The notes: generated by a model from the sequence alone, not told the origin. 64,000 nucleotides of DNA from Opisthocomus hoazin (GCF_030867145.1 NC_134429.1:15872677-15936676), one strand, 5' to 3'. Shown: positions 44,201-51,987, counted from the first letter of the stretch. Numbers and translations are program-made.

Positions 44201-45803
44201 GTCCTCAGCCCGGTGGCACAGCATGGAGTCCCTGGGCAGTGTCCCCAGCCCTGTGCCATGCCACAAGGTCCCCAGGCACTGTGTCCCCCAGCTTAGTGCC
44301 ACGCCATGGAGTCCTCAGGCACAGCGTCCCCAGCCCCGTCATGGAGTCCCTGGGCAGTGTCCCCAGCCTGGTGCCATGGCATGGAGTCCCTGCGCAGTGT
44401 CCCCCAGCCCCACGCCATGCCACAGGGTCCTTGGCCACAATGTCCCCAGCCCAGTGTCCCCAGCCCCGTGCCATGGCACAGGGTCCCCAGACCAGTGTCC
44501 CCAGCCCAGTGCCATGCCACGGCATCCCTAGGCACAGTGTTCCCAGCCCAGTGCCATGGCACAGGGTCCCCAGACCAGTGTCCCCAGCCCAGTGCCATGC
44601 CACGGCATCCCTAGGCACAGTGTCCCCAGCCCGGTGCCACGGCATGGAGTCCCTGGGCAGTGTCCCCCAGCCTGGTGCCATGCCACAGCATCCCCAGCCC
44701 GGTGTCCCCAGCCCCGTGCCATGGCATGGAGTCCCTGGGCAGTGTCCCCAGCCTGGTGCCATGCCATGGGGTCCCCAGGCGCAGTGTCCCCAGCCCGGTA
44801 CCATGGCACAGGGTCCCTGGGCAGTGTCCCCAGCCCAGTGCCATGCCATGGGGTCCCCAGGTGCAGTGTCCCCAGCCCGGTACCATGGCACAGGGTCCCT
44901 GGGCAGTGTCCCCAGCCCAGTGCCATGCCATGGGGTCCCCCAGGTGCAGTGTCCCCAGCCCGGTACCATGGCACAGGGTCCCTGGGCAGTGTCCCCAGCC
45001 CAGTGCCATGCCATGGGGTCCCCAGGTGCAGTGTCCCCAGCCCCGTGCCATGGCATGGAGTCCTTGGGCAGGGTCCCCAGCCCGATACCATGGCACAGGG
45101 TCCCTGGGTGGCGTCCCCAGCCTGGTGCCACCGCACTGCATCCTCTGCATGGCGCGGGCGCAAGCATCCCCAGCACACCCCGCCATGACCCAGCGTCCCC
45201 AACGCGGCGCCGTGTCCCCACGCCTGGCAGAGGCGTCCCCTCCCGTGCCCCGCGTGTCCCCTCCGGTGCCACTCACCGCAGCCGACCTCGTCGGAGCGGT
45301 CGGGGCAGTCGGGCTCGCGGTCGCACTGGTAGCTGGCGCGGATGCAGCCCCCCGCTCGCCACGCACCGAAACTCCCGCCGGCCCGCACGCCGCGCCGGGC
45401 GCCTTGGTGGCTGCAAGCGGTGACACGGGTGTCACGCATGGCGGGGAGCGCGTCACCGCGCCGCGTGTCCCCAGCCCGGCACTCACGGCAGTCGGCCTCG
45501 TCGGAGCCGTCGCCGCAGTCGTTCTCCGCCGTCGCAGCGCCAGAGCTTCAGGGCGCAGTGCCCGTTGCGGCACTTGAATTCGTTGGGTTCGCAGGGCGAC
45601 GGGGTGCCTGGGGGGTGATGGTGGGTGGGTGGGGGGGGTCAGCACCCCATAGGGTGCCCCCCCGTCTCGCCGCGTCACCGCAAACTCACCGCAAGCCTGC
45701 TCGTCGCTGCCGTCGGCACAGTCGGGCTCGCCGTCGCAGACGTAGTCGCGGGGGACGCAGCGCCCGTCGGCGCAGGCGGCTTCGCCCGCCGGGCACCCCC
45801 CCG
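5300..45803 (-). CDS. HSPG2: Perlecan (basement membrane heparan sulfate proteoglycan core protein), 86 exons, 5' end missing
   Basis: HSPG2 encodes the secreted modular core protein that links laminin, nidogen, collagen IV and growth factors in basement membranes. I placed 86 coding exons on the minus strand between 45803 and 5300, nearly all with AG/GT borders. Reading 5' to 3' they encode domain II (LDLRa modules, one Ig), domain III (three laminin IV-A modules among laminin EGF repeats), domain IV (about 19 Ig modules) and domain V (LG1, EGF-EGF, LG2, EGF-EGF, LG3). Human HSPG2 has 97 exons, so the signal peptide, SEA domain and perhaps an LDLRa module should lie at or past the N gap at 46239-46438. 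The block entries list all exons. Two LDLRa exons carry one-base insertions, and the last exon is out of frame in a homopolymer. I read the true stop as 5302-5300; the assembled frame would run on to 5202. Confidence 0.97.
5630..6430. repeat. Minisatellite in HSPG2 last intron
   Basis: C/T-rich tandem repeat around CATCCCATGTCCCACCATGT with irregular unit length, filling the intron before the last coding exon. It is open in several frames on both strands, giving long meaningless His/Pro/Ser or Trp/Asp/Gly reading frames. Confidence 0.9.
7100..7960. repeat. Minisatellite in HSPG2 domain V intron
   Basis: Tandem repeat of short related units of the form GGGTGCAACGCTGCGATGGG interspersed with GGGAAGGGGTGCAGCACCCC, filling the intron between exons 8044-7969 and 7076-6998. 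The second unit contains a GGGTGC/GCACCC inverted repeat. Confidence 0.88.
8460..10375. repeat. 1.9 kb purine-pyrimidine alternating repeat (CA/TG/CG rich)
   Basis: Nearly the whole intron between exons 10556-10388 and 8437-8312 is built from GCACACACGCATGCACAGCA-like units. Bases alternate purine/pyrimidine over long runs, broken mostly at CAGCA steps. Such sequence is the classic substrate for left-handed Z-DNA. It lacks stops in many frames, so long reading frames across it are not genes. Confidence 0.93.
10900..11690. repeat. Minisatellite in HSPG2 LG2 intron
   Basis: Tandem units around GGGGACCCCAGTGACACCAA. Each contains the small palindrome GGGGACCCC or GGGACCCC. It fills the intron between exons 11943-11722 and 10875-10643. 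Confidence 0.88.
11960..12810. repeat. Minisatellite in HSPG2 domain V intron
   Basis: Tandem repeat of about 35-45 bp built around CATCTCCCCAGGGTGG. It fills the intron between the EGF exon at 12827 and LG2. The distal half has a CCAGCCATGTCCC variant. Confidence 0.88.
12827..14261 (-). other. HSPG2: HSPG2 domain V, LG1 and first EGF pair
   Basis: Exons 14261-14145, 13885-13801, 13711-13567, 13483-13384 and 13293-13184 encode the first laminin G module ([77 protein letters not shown]). Exons 13107-12999 and 12925-12827 encode two EGF repeats ([20 protein letters not shown] and [14 protein letters not shown]). The match to perlecan domain V is continuous with no missing exon. Confidence 0.93.
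15060..15900. repeat. G-rich minisatellite in HSPG2 domain IV intron
   Basis: Tandem repeat around GGTGTTGGGGTGCCCATGGG alternating with GGGGAGAGATTGGGGG, between exons 16026-15928 and 15019-14763. Confidence 0.88.
16670..18200. repeat. Purine-rich minisatellite with a nested CR1 fragment, HSPG2 intron
   Basis: Tandem unit of about 80-85 bp containing GAGGAGATGGAGAGATGGGT and a GGATGAATCCA segment, plus a short (GGAT)n run near 16878-16903. It fills the 1.57 kb intron between exons 18396-18217 and 16648-16388. A CR1 fragment interrupts it at 17122-17252. Confidence 0.9.
17122..17252 (-). mobile_element. CR1 LINE 3' end fragment
   Basis: About 130 bases matching the 3' end of the avian CR1 non-LTR retrotransposon in minus orientation. 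It opens with GAATCACAGAATCATAGA, then GGTTTGGGTTGGAAGGGACC, and ends at CCAACCTGGCCTTGA. The bases on both sides are the same minisatellite, so the element inserted into the repeat array. Only the 3' tail is present, the usual 5'-truncated form. Confidence 0.93.
18955..19375. repeat. Minisatellite in HSPG2 domain IV intron
   Basis: Tandem repeat around GATGGGGACACCACCAC with GGAGCATCTGGAGCAC segments, between exons 19544-19410 and 18942-18761. Confidence 0.82.
21840..22020. repeat. GGCCACCTGGGCTTCCATGG minisatellite, copy in Ig module 4
   Basis: About 170 bases of the GGCCACCTGGGCTTCCATGG repeat in the intron between the A and B exons of the fourth Ig module. The introns of modules 2 and 3 hold the same repeat at the same place. 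Confidence 0.88.
22560..22880. repeat. GGCCACCTGGGCTTCCATGG minisatellite, copy in Ig module 3
   Basis: About 310 bases of the repeat also found in the matching introns of modules 2 and 4, here between exons 23061-22910 and 22549-22411. Confidence 0.9.
23340..23755. repeat. GGCCACCTGGGCTTCCATGG minisatellite, copy in Ig module 2
   Basis: About 400 bases, the longest of the three copies, between exons 23942-23788 and 23333-23195. In the other five modules the matching intron is only about 83-98 bases and lacks the repeat. Confidence 0.9.
24890..26065. repeat. Purine-rich GATGATGGGG minisatellite in HSPG2 intron
   Basis: Tandem repeat around GATGATGGGGACAATGGGG and GGGTGACAGGGATGAAGG, becoming a simpler GGGAGATGATGGGA array at 25790-25995. 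The plus strand is almost entirely G and A with scattered T, so both G-quadruplex and triplex forms are possible. Confidence 0.9.
26695..26995. repeat. Short minisatellite in HSPG2 intron
   Basis: About ten units of roughly 30 bases carrying CACCCTGGCATCATGGCACC or close variants, between exons 27200-27020 and 26669-26610. Confidence 0.85.
27250..28300. repeat. Minisatellite in HSPG2 intron
   Basis: Tandem repeat of GGGCACCCAGGGGTGTC and GGGCACCCAAGGGTG units, often joined by CCTGCATG(T/G)CCC. It fills the intron between exons 28420-28320 and 27200-27020. Confidence 0.88.
28945..31280. repeat. 2.3 kb minisatellite with GGTGGGTATATTGGGGTGAG units
   Basis: Fills the intron between the last laminin EGF exon (31391-31304) and the first Ig exon of domain IV (28933-28707). 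The unit drifts along the array: ATAGTGGGGTGAAAATATTG near 29.0-29.8 kb, CATCGGGGTGAGCCC near 30.2-30.7 kb, and GGTATATGGGGGTGG near 31 kb. Confidence 0.92.
31304..35639 (-). other. HSPG2: HSPG2 domain III, second and third laminin IV-A modules with laminin EGF repeats
   Basis: Laminin IV-A module 2: exons 35639-35463, 35383-35203, 35125-35007 and 34926-34815 ([45 protein letters not shown]). Laminin EGF repeats: 34733-34620, 34537-34410, 34323-34237, 34147-34098, 34006-33918 and 33834-33694. Laminin IV-A module 3: 33611-33420, 32488-32396, 32307-32227 and 32131-31901 ([46 protein letters not shown]). Laminin EGF repeats: 31807-31694, 31603-31476 and 31391-31304, completed by the start of exon 28933-28707. 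EGF landmarks such as [19 protein letters not shown] and [14 protein letters not shown] are typical of perlecan. Confidence 0.93.
32490..33285. repeat. Homopurine-rich GGGAT/GGGGAA repeat in HSPG2 intron
   Basis: GGGATGGGGAAGGG-type repeat including a perfect pentamer run (GGGAT)n of about a dozen copies at 33053-33112. The plus strand is almost pure purine with single T interruptions, between exons 33611-33420 and 32488-32396. Confidence 0.92.
35655..36540. repeat. TGGCACAGCA decamer satellite in HSPG2 intron
   Basis: About 0.9 kb of roughly 10-base units TGGCACAGCA, with variants ACGGCACAGC and TGGCATGGCA, between exons 36685-36545 and 35639-35463. A closely similar array lies at 58490-59690 between SVBP and TRIM62. 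Confidence 0.92.
36700..37440. repeat. Minisatellite in HSPG2 domain III intron
   Basis: Tandem repeat with CCCACTGGGTGCCATGGGGG units containing a CCCACTGGGT near-palindrome, between exons 37549-37482 and 36685-36545. Confidence 0.9.
38585..41035. repeat. 2.4 kb CCACCACCATCACC satellite in HSPG2 intron
   Basis: Fills the intron between exons 41217-41041 and 38571-38375. The plus strand is nearly free of G; the minus (transcribed) strand is GGTGATGGTGGTGG-rich. Higher-order blocks of several hundred bases recur, marked by CCACACACCATCATC and CATCACCAGCATCAC segments. All three plus-strand frames stay open for more than 2.4 kb with no coding meaning. Confidence 0.94.
41930..42565. repeat. Minisatellite in HSPG2 domain II Ig intron
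   Basis: CAAGCCCCTCCCACCA-type units interleaved with AGAGACCCC(A/T)CCCC, filling the intron between the two exons of the domain II Ig module. Confidence 0.9.
42780..45195. repeat. 2.4 kb two-part minisatellite in HSPG2 domain II intron
   Basis: First part (42.78-43.85 kb) has units like GGCACCAGGTCCCCAGCGTG with GGGGACACGGCCACCACC. Second part (43.85-45.15 kb) has units like CAGTGTCCCCAGCCCAGTGC with CATGGCACAGGGTCCC. The two share CATGGCAC and GTCCCCAG segments and probably derive from one another. Confidence 0.9.
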
Positions 45804-45939
45804 CTGCCGGTTTTGGGGGGCGCGGGGTGAGGGGGCGGCGCGGCGGGGGGGGTGGCAGCAGCGGCGGGGGGGGTGCTGGCCGGGCGGGTGTGGTGGCGGG
45901 GCGGGCGGTGGTGGGGGGGCATCCGCGTCGAGGGGTCTG

Positions 45940-46238
45940 TGGGGATCGGGGGGGGGGGGTTACGGGGGGCAATGGGGGGCGGTGGGGGGGGGGTATGGGG
46001 GGTATAGGGTGGAAATGGGGGGTGCGGTGGGGGGGTATTGGGGAAAATGGGGGGTCGGGGGGGGTTATGGGGGAGAATAGGGGTGCAAGAGGGGGTTATG
46101 GGGGGGGAATGAGGGTGCAGGGGGGGGTTATGGGGGGAGAATGAGGGGGCAAGGGGGGGTTATGGGGGAAATGGAGGGGCAAGGGGGCATTATGGGGGGG
46201 TTATGGAGGAGAATGGGGGTGCAAGGGGGGGTTATGGA
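45940..46238. repeat. G-rich GGGGGGTTATGGGGG repeat at the left gap edge
   Basis: Tandem GGGGGGTTATGGGGG-like units directly abutting the N run. The plus strand has G-runs of five to nine bases, hard for sequencing and assembly. Confidence 0.88.
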
Positions 46239-46438
46239 NNNNNNNNNNNNNNNNNNNNNNNNNNNNNNNNNNNNNNNNNNNNNNNNNNNNNNNNNNNNNN
46301 NNNNNNNNNNNNNNNNNNNNNNNNNNNNNNNNNNNNNNNNNNNNNNNNNNNNNNNNNNNNNNNNNNNNNNNNNNNNNNNNNNNNNNNNNNNNNNNNNNNN
46401 NNNNNNNNNNNNNNNNNNNNNNNNNNNNNNNNNNNNNN
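46239..46438. other. Assembly gap (200 N)
   Basis: Exactly 200 unknown bases. The round number suggests a placeholder and not a measured length. The missing HSPG2 5' exons and the missing CELA3 5' exons should both lie here. Confidence 0.98.
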
Positions 46439-46610
46439 TGGGATGGATGGATGGATGTGCAATGGATGGGTGGATGGATGGATGGAGGGATGGATGGATG
46501 TGGGATGGATGGATGGATGTGCAATGGATGGGTGGATGGAGGGATAGAGGGGATGGATGGAGGGATGGATGGAGGGATGGATGGATGGATGGACGGATGG
46601 CGGATTGGGG
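46439..46610. repeat. (GGAT)n-type repeat at the right gap edge
   Basis: GGATGGATGGATG runs with GGATGTGCAATGGATGG insertions and GGATGGAGGGAT variants. It is a different repeat from the left gap edge, so the two sides are not simply the same array. Confidence 0.9.
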
Positions 46611-46671
46611 TGGCGGTGGGAAGGTGGGGGCAGGCCGCCGGCCGCGGGGCGCGCTGACGCGGGGCTGGCAG

Positions 46672-48426
46672 CGGGGGGGGGCCCTGCCCGACCGGTCTGC
46701 AGCAGGGGCTGCTGCCCGTGGTGGACTACGAGCACTGCACCCAGCCCGACTGGTGGGGGCATCCTCGCCATCCGCGACACCATGGTCTGCGCCGGCGGCG
46801 ACCAGACGGCCGGCTGCAACGTGAGTGCCCGCCATGCCAGGCAGGGCGGGGGACACGCCGGGACCCCCCCACCCTGGCGCTGACCCCCGCCCCATCCGGT
46901 GCCCAGGGCGACTCGGGGGGTCCCCTCAACTGCCAGGCGGAAGACGGCACCTGGGAGGTGCACGGCATCGCCAGCTTCGTCTCGGCACTGGGCTGCGACA
47001 CGCTCAAGAAGCCGACGGTCTTCACCCGCGTCTCCGCCTTCGAGGACTGGATCGCCGAGGTGCGGGACGGGGTGCCGGGGTGCCGGGGGTGCCAGGGTGG
47101 TGGGATGCCATGGTGTCGGGGGTGTCAGGGCTCTGGGGTGTCAGGCCACCATGGTGCCAAGGTGTCAAGGTGTCATGGTGCCTGGGGTGCCAGGGCACCA
47201 GGGTTCTGGGGTGCTGAGGTGCCAGGGTATCTTGGTGTTGGGGTGCCAGTGTGCCAGGGCTCAGGGGTGCTGGGGTGATGGGGGTGCCAGGGTGCTGGGG
47301 AGATGGGATGCCATGATGTCAGGGTTCTGGGGTTCCAGGGTGCCTTGGTGCCAGGGTATCAGGGTGTCAGGGTGCCTGGGAGCCATGGTGCTGAGGTTCT
47401 GGGGTGCTGAAGTGCCAGGGTAAGTTAGTGCTGGGGTGCCAGGGAAATGGGATGCCATGATGCCAGGGTGCCGAGGCGTCAGGGCATTGGGGGTACCAGG
47501 GGACTGGGGTGCCGGGGTGCCATGGTGGCAGAGTGCCAGGGTGTGAGGGTGCCAGGGTGGTGGGATGCCATGGTGTCAGGGTGTCAGGGCTCTGGGGTGT
47601 CAGGGCACCATGGTGCCAAGGTGTCAAGGTGTCATGGTGCGTGGGGGTGCCAGGGCACCAGGGTTCTGGGGTGCTGAGGTGTCAGGGTATCTTGGTGCTG
47701 GGGTGCCGGTGTGCCAGGGCTCAGGGGTGCTGGGGTGCCGGGGGTGCCAGGAAGATGGGATGCCATGATGTCAGGGTTCTGGGGTGCCAGGGTGCCATGG
47801 TGCCAGGGTATCAGGGTGTTGGGGTGGCTGGGAGCTGTGGTGCTGGGGTGCTGAAGTGCCAGGGTAACTTGGTGCTGGGGTACCAGTGTGCCAGGGCTCA
47901 GGGGTGCTGGGGTGCCAGGGAAATGGGATGCCATGATGCCAGGGTGCCAGGGTGCTGAGGCGTCAGGGCACCGGGGTACCAGGGAACAGGGGTGCCGGGG
48001 GTGCCATGATGCCGGGGTGCCAGGGTGCTGAGGTACTGGGGGTGCCAGGGTGCTGGGGTGCCATAGTGCCAGGACCCTGGGATAGCAGCTTGCCATGGTG
48101 TTGGGGGACCAGGGTGCTGGGTGCCAGGGTGCCATGGTACCAGGGGAGACCAGGTCACTGGGGTGCTGGGTCACCAGCGTGCCAGGGGACTGGGATGCCA
48201 CCGTGTCCTAGTGCCAGGGTACCAGAGAGCTGGGATGCCGGGGTGCTGGTTGCCAGGGTACCAGGGTGCCGGGGTGCTAGGGCACTGAGTGATGGGGGTG
48301 CCAGGGTCTCGGGGGTGCCGGGGTGTTGGGGTGCCAGGGTGTCAGGCGGTGGGAGTACCAGGGTGCTGCCTGGGTGCTGCACCCCGCTGAGCAGCTTCTC
48401 CCTTCCAGACCATCAGCCAGAACTGA
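46672..48426 (+). CDS. CELA3B: Chymotrypsin-like elastase of CELA3 type, last three coding exons (partial)
   Basis: Secreted pancreatic serine protease of family S1. Exons are 46672-46820, 46907-47059 and 48409-48426. They give [29 protein letters not shown], then [20 protein letters not shown] with the catalytic Ser, [18 protein letters not shown] and the ending TISQN-stop (48424-48426). [10 protein letters not shown] and [11 protein letters not shown] fit CELA3 better than CELA1 or CELA2 as I remember them. The exons with the catalytic His and Asp are missing at the N gap. The first visible exon is out of frame twice as assembled: an extra G near 46694-46695 before LQQ, and an extra G in the run 46755-46759 after DWW. 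The other two exons are clean, so I favour sequence error over a pseudogene. It lies next to HSPG2 in head-to-head orientation, as in human. Confidence 0.88.
47065..48385. repeat. GGGGTGCCAGGGTG minisatellite in CELA3 last intron
   Basis: Almost the whole 1.35 kb last intron is GGGGTGCCAGGGTG-like units. A larger block of roughly 0.55 kb repeats, compare 47085-47460 with 47545-47950. Confidence 0.9.
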
Positions 48427-48465
48427 GTGTGGCGGCGCGGCGACCTCCTGGCACGGCGTCGGGCA

Positions 48466-48471
48466 AATAAA
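48466..48471 (+). terminator. CELA3B: Poly(A) signal AATAAA of the elastase gene
   Basis: Canonical AATAAA 40 bases after the stop codon, consistent with the very short 3' UTRs of pancreatic elastase transcripts. Confidence 0.85.
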
Positions 48472-48509
48472 CCCCTGGGTCCAGCACCACGTGTGTCCCT
48501 GTGCTGGGG

Positions 48510-49830
48510 GGGGGGGGCGGCTGGCGTGGGAGCGGGGAGCACCCAGATACCCTGGGGGATGGGCGCCCAGAGACACCCCAGGGGTCACAGGGACAGTTCG
48601 CCCTTAGGCGCCCAGATACCCTGGGGATGGGCACCCAGAGACACCCAGGAGCTATGGGGACAAGCACCCCAAGGTGCCCTGACACCACGGGGATGGGCAC
48701 TGTGAGCGGCACCATGATGCCACACGGATGGGCACCCCAAGACGCCCTGAGGCCAACGGGCATGGGCCCCCCCCCCCCAACATGCCCTGATGCCATGGGG
48801 ATGGGCACCCAAAGACATGCAGGAGCCATGGGGACAAGCACCCCAAGGTGCCCTGATGCCACAGGGATGGGTCCTCCCCCTGCCCCACATGCCCTGATGC
48901 CCCAGGATGGGCACCTAGAGGACCCCAGACACCATAGAGATGGGCCCCCCCCCCCCCCCCCCATGTGCCTTGATGCCACAGGGATGGGCACCCCAAGATG
49001 CCCTGAGGCCATGCGGACAAGCACCCCGAGGAGCCCAGACACCACAGGGATGGGCCCCCCACCCCTATATGCCGTGACGCTACGGGAATGGGGCACCCCA
49101 AGACACCCTGATGCCACGGGGACAAGCACCCCAAAGTGCCCTGATGCCATGGGGATGGGCATCCAGAGGAGCCCAGACACCATGGGGGATGGGCCCCCCA
49201 TCCTATGTGCCCTGATGCCACAGGAGTGGGCACCCCAAGACGCCCTGAGGCCATGGAGATGGGCCCCCTGCCCCACATGCCCTGATGCCATGGGCTAGGC
49301 ACCCAGAGGATCCCAGATGCCACAGGGATGGGCCCTCCACCCCTATGTGCCCTGATGCCACAGAGACAAGCACCCAAGATGCCCTGATGCCATGGGGAAT
49401 GGGCACCCAAAGACACCCAGCAGCCACAGGGACATACACCCTGAGGTGCCCTGATGCCACGGGGATGGGCCTCCCCACCCTATGTGCGCTGACACCTTGG
49501 GAATGGGCACCCCAAGATGCCCTGATGCCCGGGGGATGGGCACCCAGAGGAGCCCAGACACCGCGGTGATGGGCACCCAAAGACACGTAGGACCCATGCG
49601 GACAAGCACCCTGAGGTGATCTAATGCCATGGGGACGGGCACGCAGAGGAGCCCAGACACCACGGGGATGGGCCCCCCACCCTATGTGCCCTGATCCCAA
49701 AGGGGTGGGCACCCCAAGGTGCCCTGATGCCATGGGGATGGGCCCCCCCACCCTATATGCCGTGATGCCACGGGAATGGGCACCCCAAGGTGCCCTGATG
49801 CCATGGGGAATGGGCACCCCAGCGCCGTCC
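48510..49830. repeat. Minisatellite downstream of the elastase gene
   Basis: Tandem units around CCCTGATGCCACGGGGATGG with GGGCACCCCAAGATGC, about 1.3 kb, between the elastase 3' end and a single-copy block at about 49.84 kb. Confidence 0.9.
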
Positions 49831-49834
49831 TCTC

Positions 49835-50480
49835 GTCACAGGGTTGGGCCCCCCGAGGCGCCCCCGAGGCCCCGGGGATGGCCCCCGCCAGGCGCCCCAG
49901 GCCCGGCAGCCATGGCCGTGGCTCCCTCCCACCCTCCCAGCCCGGCTGTCGCTTCGCAACCGCCGCCGGCGGCGCGTGACCGGCGAACAAAGAGCCCTTT
50001 CACCGGCGACCCCACTGCCGCCAGCACCCCTGGGACGCCCCGGGCCCCCCCGCGGGGATGGGTGCTGCCAGCACCCCCAGCGATCTGCGTGGAAAATTCC
50101 TGCCGGGGCCGTATAAGTTTTATTGGCCCCTTGTCACCGTGTCCCGCGGGACCTTTGCTCTCCCCGCGGTCGCCCGCCATCGCCACCGTCGTCTGCCAGA
50201 GCCGCCCGGCACGCCGCGGCCTCGCGCCGCTATCGCGGGCCCTTTGCTCGGGGATGGGGGGGGGGCTGAGGCCGCCCCCAACTCGTGACACCCTTGCACA
50301 AGTGGTGGAGGACACGGTGGGGGGACGCGGGGGGACCCGAACCGGCAGCACCCGGCTGAGCCGGCGGTTTGTCGGCACCGGGAGAGGGGGGGCACCGGCT
50401 GCGACCCCCCTCCCGGTGCTGGTGGTGTGAATGGGTGATGAGACGGCGCGAGGTCGGGCACGAGGGCGGCAGCAGGCGGC
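49835..50480. other. Single-copy GC-rich block between two minisatellites
   Basis: About 0.65 kb of non-repetitive DNA isolated between the 48.5-49.8 kb and 50.5-51.9 kb arrays. It contains GCCGTATAAGTTTTATTGGC near 50107-50126 and several CCTTTG/CAAAG segments. No exon with convincing splice sites was found. Possible regulatory DNA; no function is assigned. Confidence 0.4.
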
Positions 50481-50489
50481 GGGTGGGGG

Positions 50490-51890
50490 CACGGGGGGTG
50501 CTGGGGTGCTGTGGGCATGGCATGGGTGCTGTGACCATGGCGTGGGTGCTGTGAGCATGGTGTGGGCGCTGTAGGTCTGGTGTGGGTGCTGTGGGTCTGG
50601 CGTGGGTGCTGCGGGCATGGTATGGATGCTGTAGGTCTGGTACGGGTGCTGTGGCTCTGGTGTGGGTGCTGTAAGTCTGGCGTGGGTGCTGTGGGTCTGG
50701 CGTGGGTGCTGTAGGTCTGGTGTGGGTGCTGTGGGTCTGGTGTGGGTGCTGTGGGTCTGGCGTGGGTGTGCTGCGGGCATGGTATGGATGCTGTAGGTCT
50801 GGTATGGGTGCTGTGGGTCTGGTGTGGGTGCTGTGGGTCTTGAGTGGGTGCTCTGAGCATGGTGTGGGTGCTGTGGATCTGGCACTGGTGCCGTGAGCCT
50901 GACACAGACGGGTGCAAACCCGGCATGGGTGCTGCAAAGCACGGCAGGGGTGCTTTAAAGCACAGCGGGGGTGCTACGAACCTGTTATGGGTGCTGGATG
51001 GGTGCTGCTGCGAGGCTGGTGAAGGTGCTGCGGGCGTGGCACAGGGCAGCCCACACCGAGCACGGCCACCGCGAGCCCGGCATTGGTGCCATGAGCCTGG
51101 CACGGGTGCTGTGAGCCTGGCATTGGTGCCACAAGCCCGGCATCGGTGCTGCAGCTTGGCATGGGTGTTGCAAGCCTGGAATGGGTGCCGTGAGACTGGC
51201 ATGGGTGCCATGAGCCCGGCATCGGTGCTGCAGCTCGTCAGGGGTGTTGCAAGCCTGGAACGGGTGCTGTGAGCCTGGCACGGGTGCCGCGAGACTGGCA
51301 TGGGTGCTGTGAGCCTGGCGTTGGTCCCATGAGCATGGCATTGGTGCTGCAGCTCAGCATGGGTGTTGCAAGCCTGGCACGGGTGCTGTGAGCCCGGCAT
51401 TGGTGCCATGAGCCTGCCATCGGTGCTGCAGCCTGTGATGGGTGTTGCAAGCCTGGAATGGGTGCCATGAGCCTGGAATGGGTGCCATGAGCCTGGCACG
51501 GGTGCCGTGAGCCTGGCATTGGTGCCATGAGCCCAGCATCAGTGCTGCAGCTCGGCATGGGCGTTGCAACACTGGAACCGGTGCCGTGAGCCTGGAACGG
51601 GTGCTGTGAGCCTGGAACGGGTGCTGTGAGCCTGGAACGGGTGCTGTGAGCCTCGCATGGGTGCCATGAGCCCGGCATTGGTGCTGCAGCTCATGATGGG
51701 CGTTGCAAGCCTGGAACGGGTGCCTTGAGCCTGGCAAGGGTGCTGTGAGCCTGGCATTGGTGCCGTGAACCTGGCACCAGTGCTGCAGCTTGGCACGGGT
51801 GCTGCGAGCCTGGCACGGGTGCTGCGAGCCTGGCACGGGTGCCGCAGCTTGGCATGGGTTTTGCAAGCCTGGCACGGGCGCCGTGAGCAG
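50490..51890. repeat. Minisatellite upstream of TMEM269
   Basis: Two-part array. 50.49-50.90 kb has GGTGTGGGTGCTGTGGGTCT units. 50.90-51.89 kb has GGTGCTGTGAGCCTGGCA units with CATGAGCCTGGCATTGGTGC variants. Confidence 0.9.
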
Positions 51891-51987
51891 GGTCCGGCCG
51901 CTGGCCCCCTGGGCAGCTCCTCCCTCGCCGGCAGTGCCAGCCGCCTCCGAAAACCCCCGTGTCCTCTGGCCGGACCCACCCCGCGGG

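Larger units (their letters stand above)
41749..45803 (-). other. HSPG2: HSPG2 domain II: three LDLRa modules and one Ig module
   Basis: Exon 45803-45690 encodes an intact six-cysteine LDLRa module ([29 protein letters not shown]). It may extend upstream to 45936, because the frame stays open through a Pro/Thr-rich stretch to another AG. Exon 45607-45487 encodes a second LDLRa ([15 protein letters not shown]) with one extra G after that motif; the acidic Ca-binding end is in another frame. Exon 45410-45277 encodes a third ([26 protein letters not shown]) with two extra Gs. Removing them gives lengths of 120 and 132 bases, multiples of three like the intact 114-base exon. Exons 42712-42579 and 41897-41749 encode the Ig ([37 protein letters not shown]). 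Human domain II has four LDLRa modules; one was not found. Confidence 0.88.

Noticed and set aside
43295-45439. Frames of 300-570 codons in the domain II intron.
   Set aside because: Tandem repeat translations. They have no domain and run through known HSPG2 splice sites at their ends.
45827-45936. A separate Pro/Thr-rich exon upstream of the first visible LDLRa exon.
   Set aside because: The frame is open into the LDLRa and an AG lies at its start, but the stretch is low-complexity and the nearer acceptor gives a normal 114-base LDLRa exon. It is kept only as a possible extension.
46672-46820. The elastase as a pseudogene because its first visible exon is out of frame.
   Set aside because: Both breaks are single extra G bases, the other two exons are intact with the catalytic GDSGGP, and the same error type appears in neighbouring HSPG2 exons.
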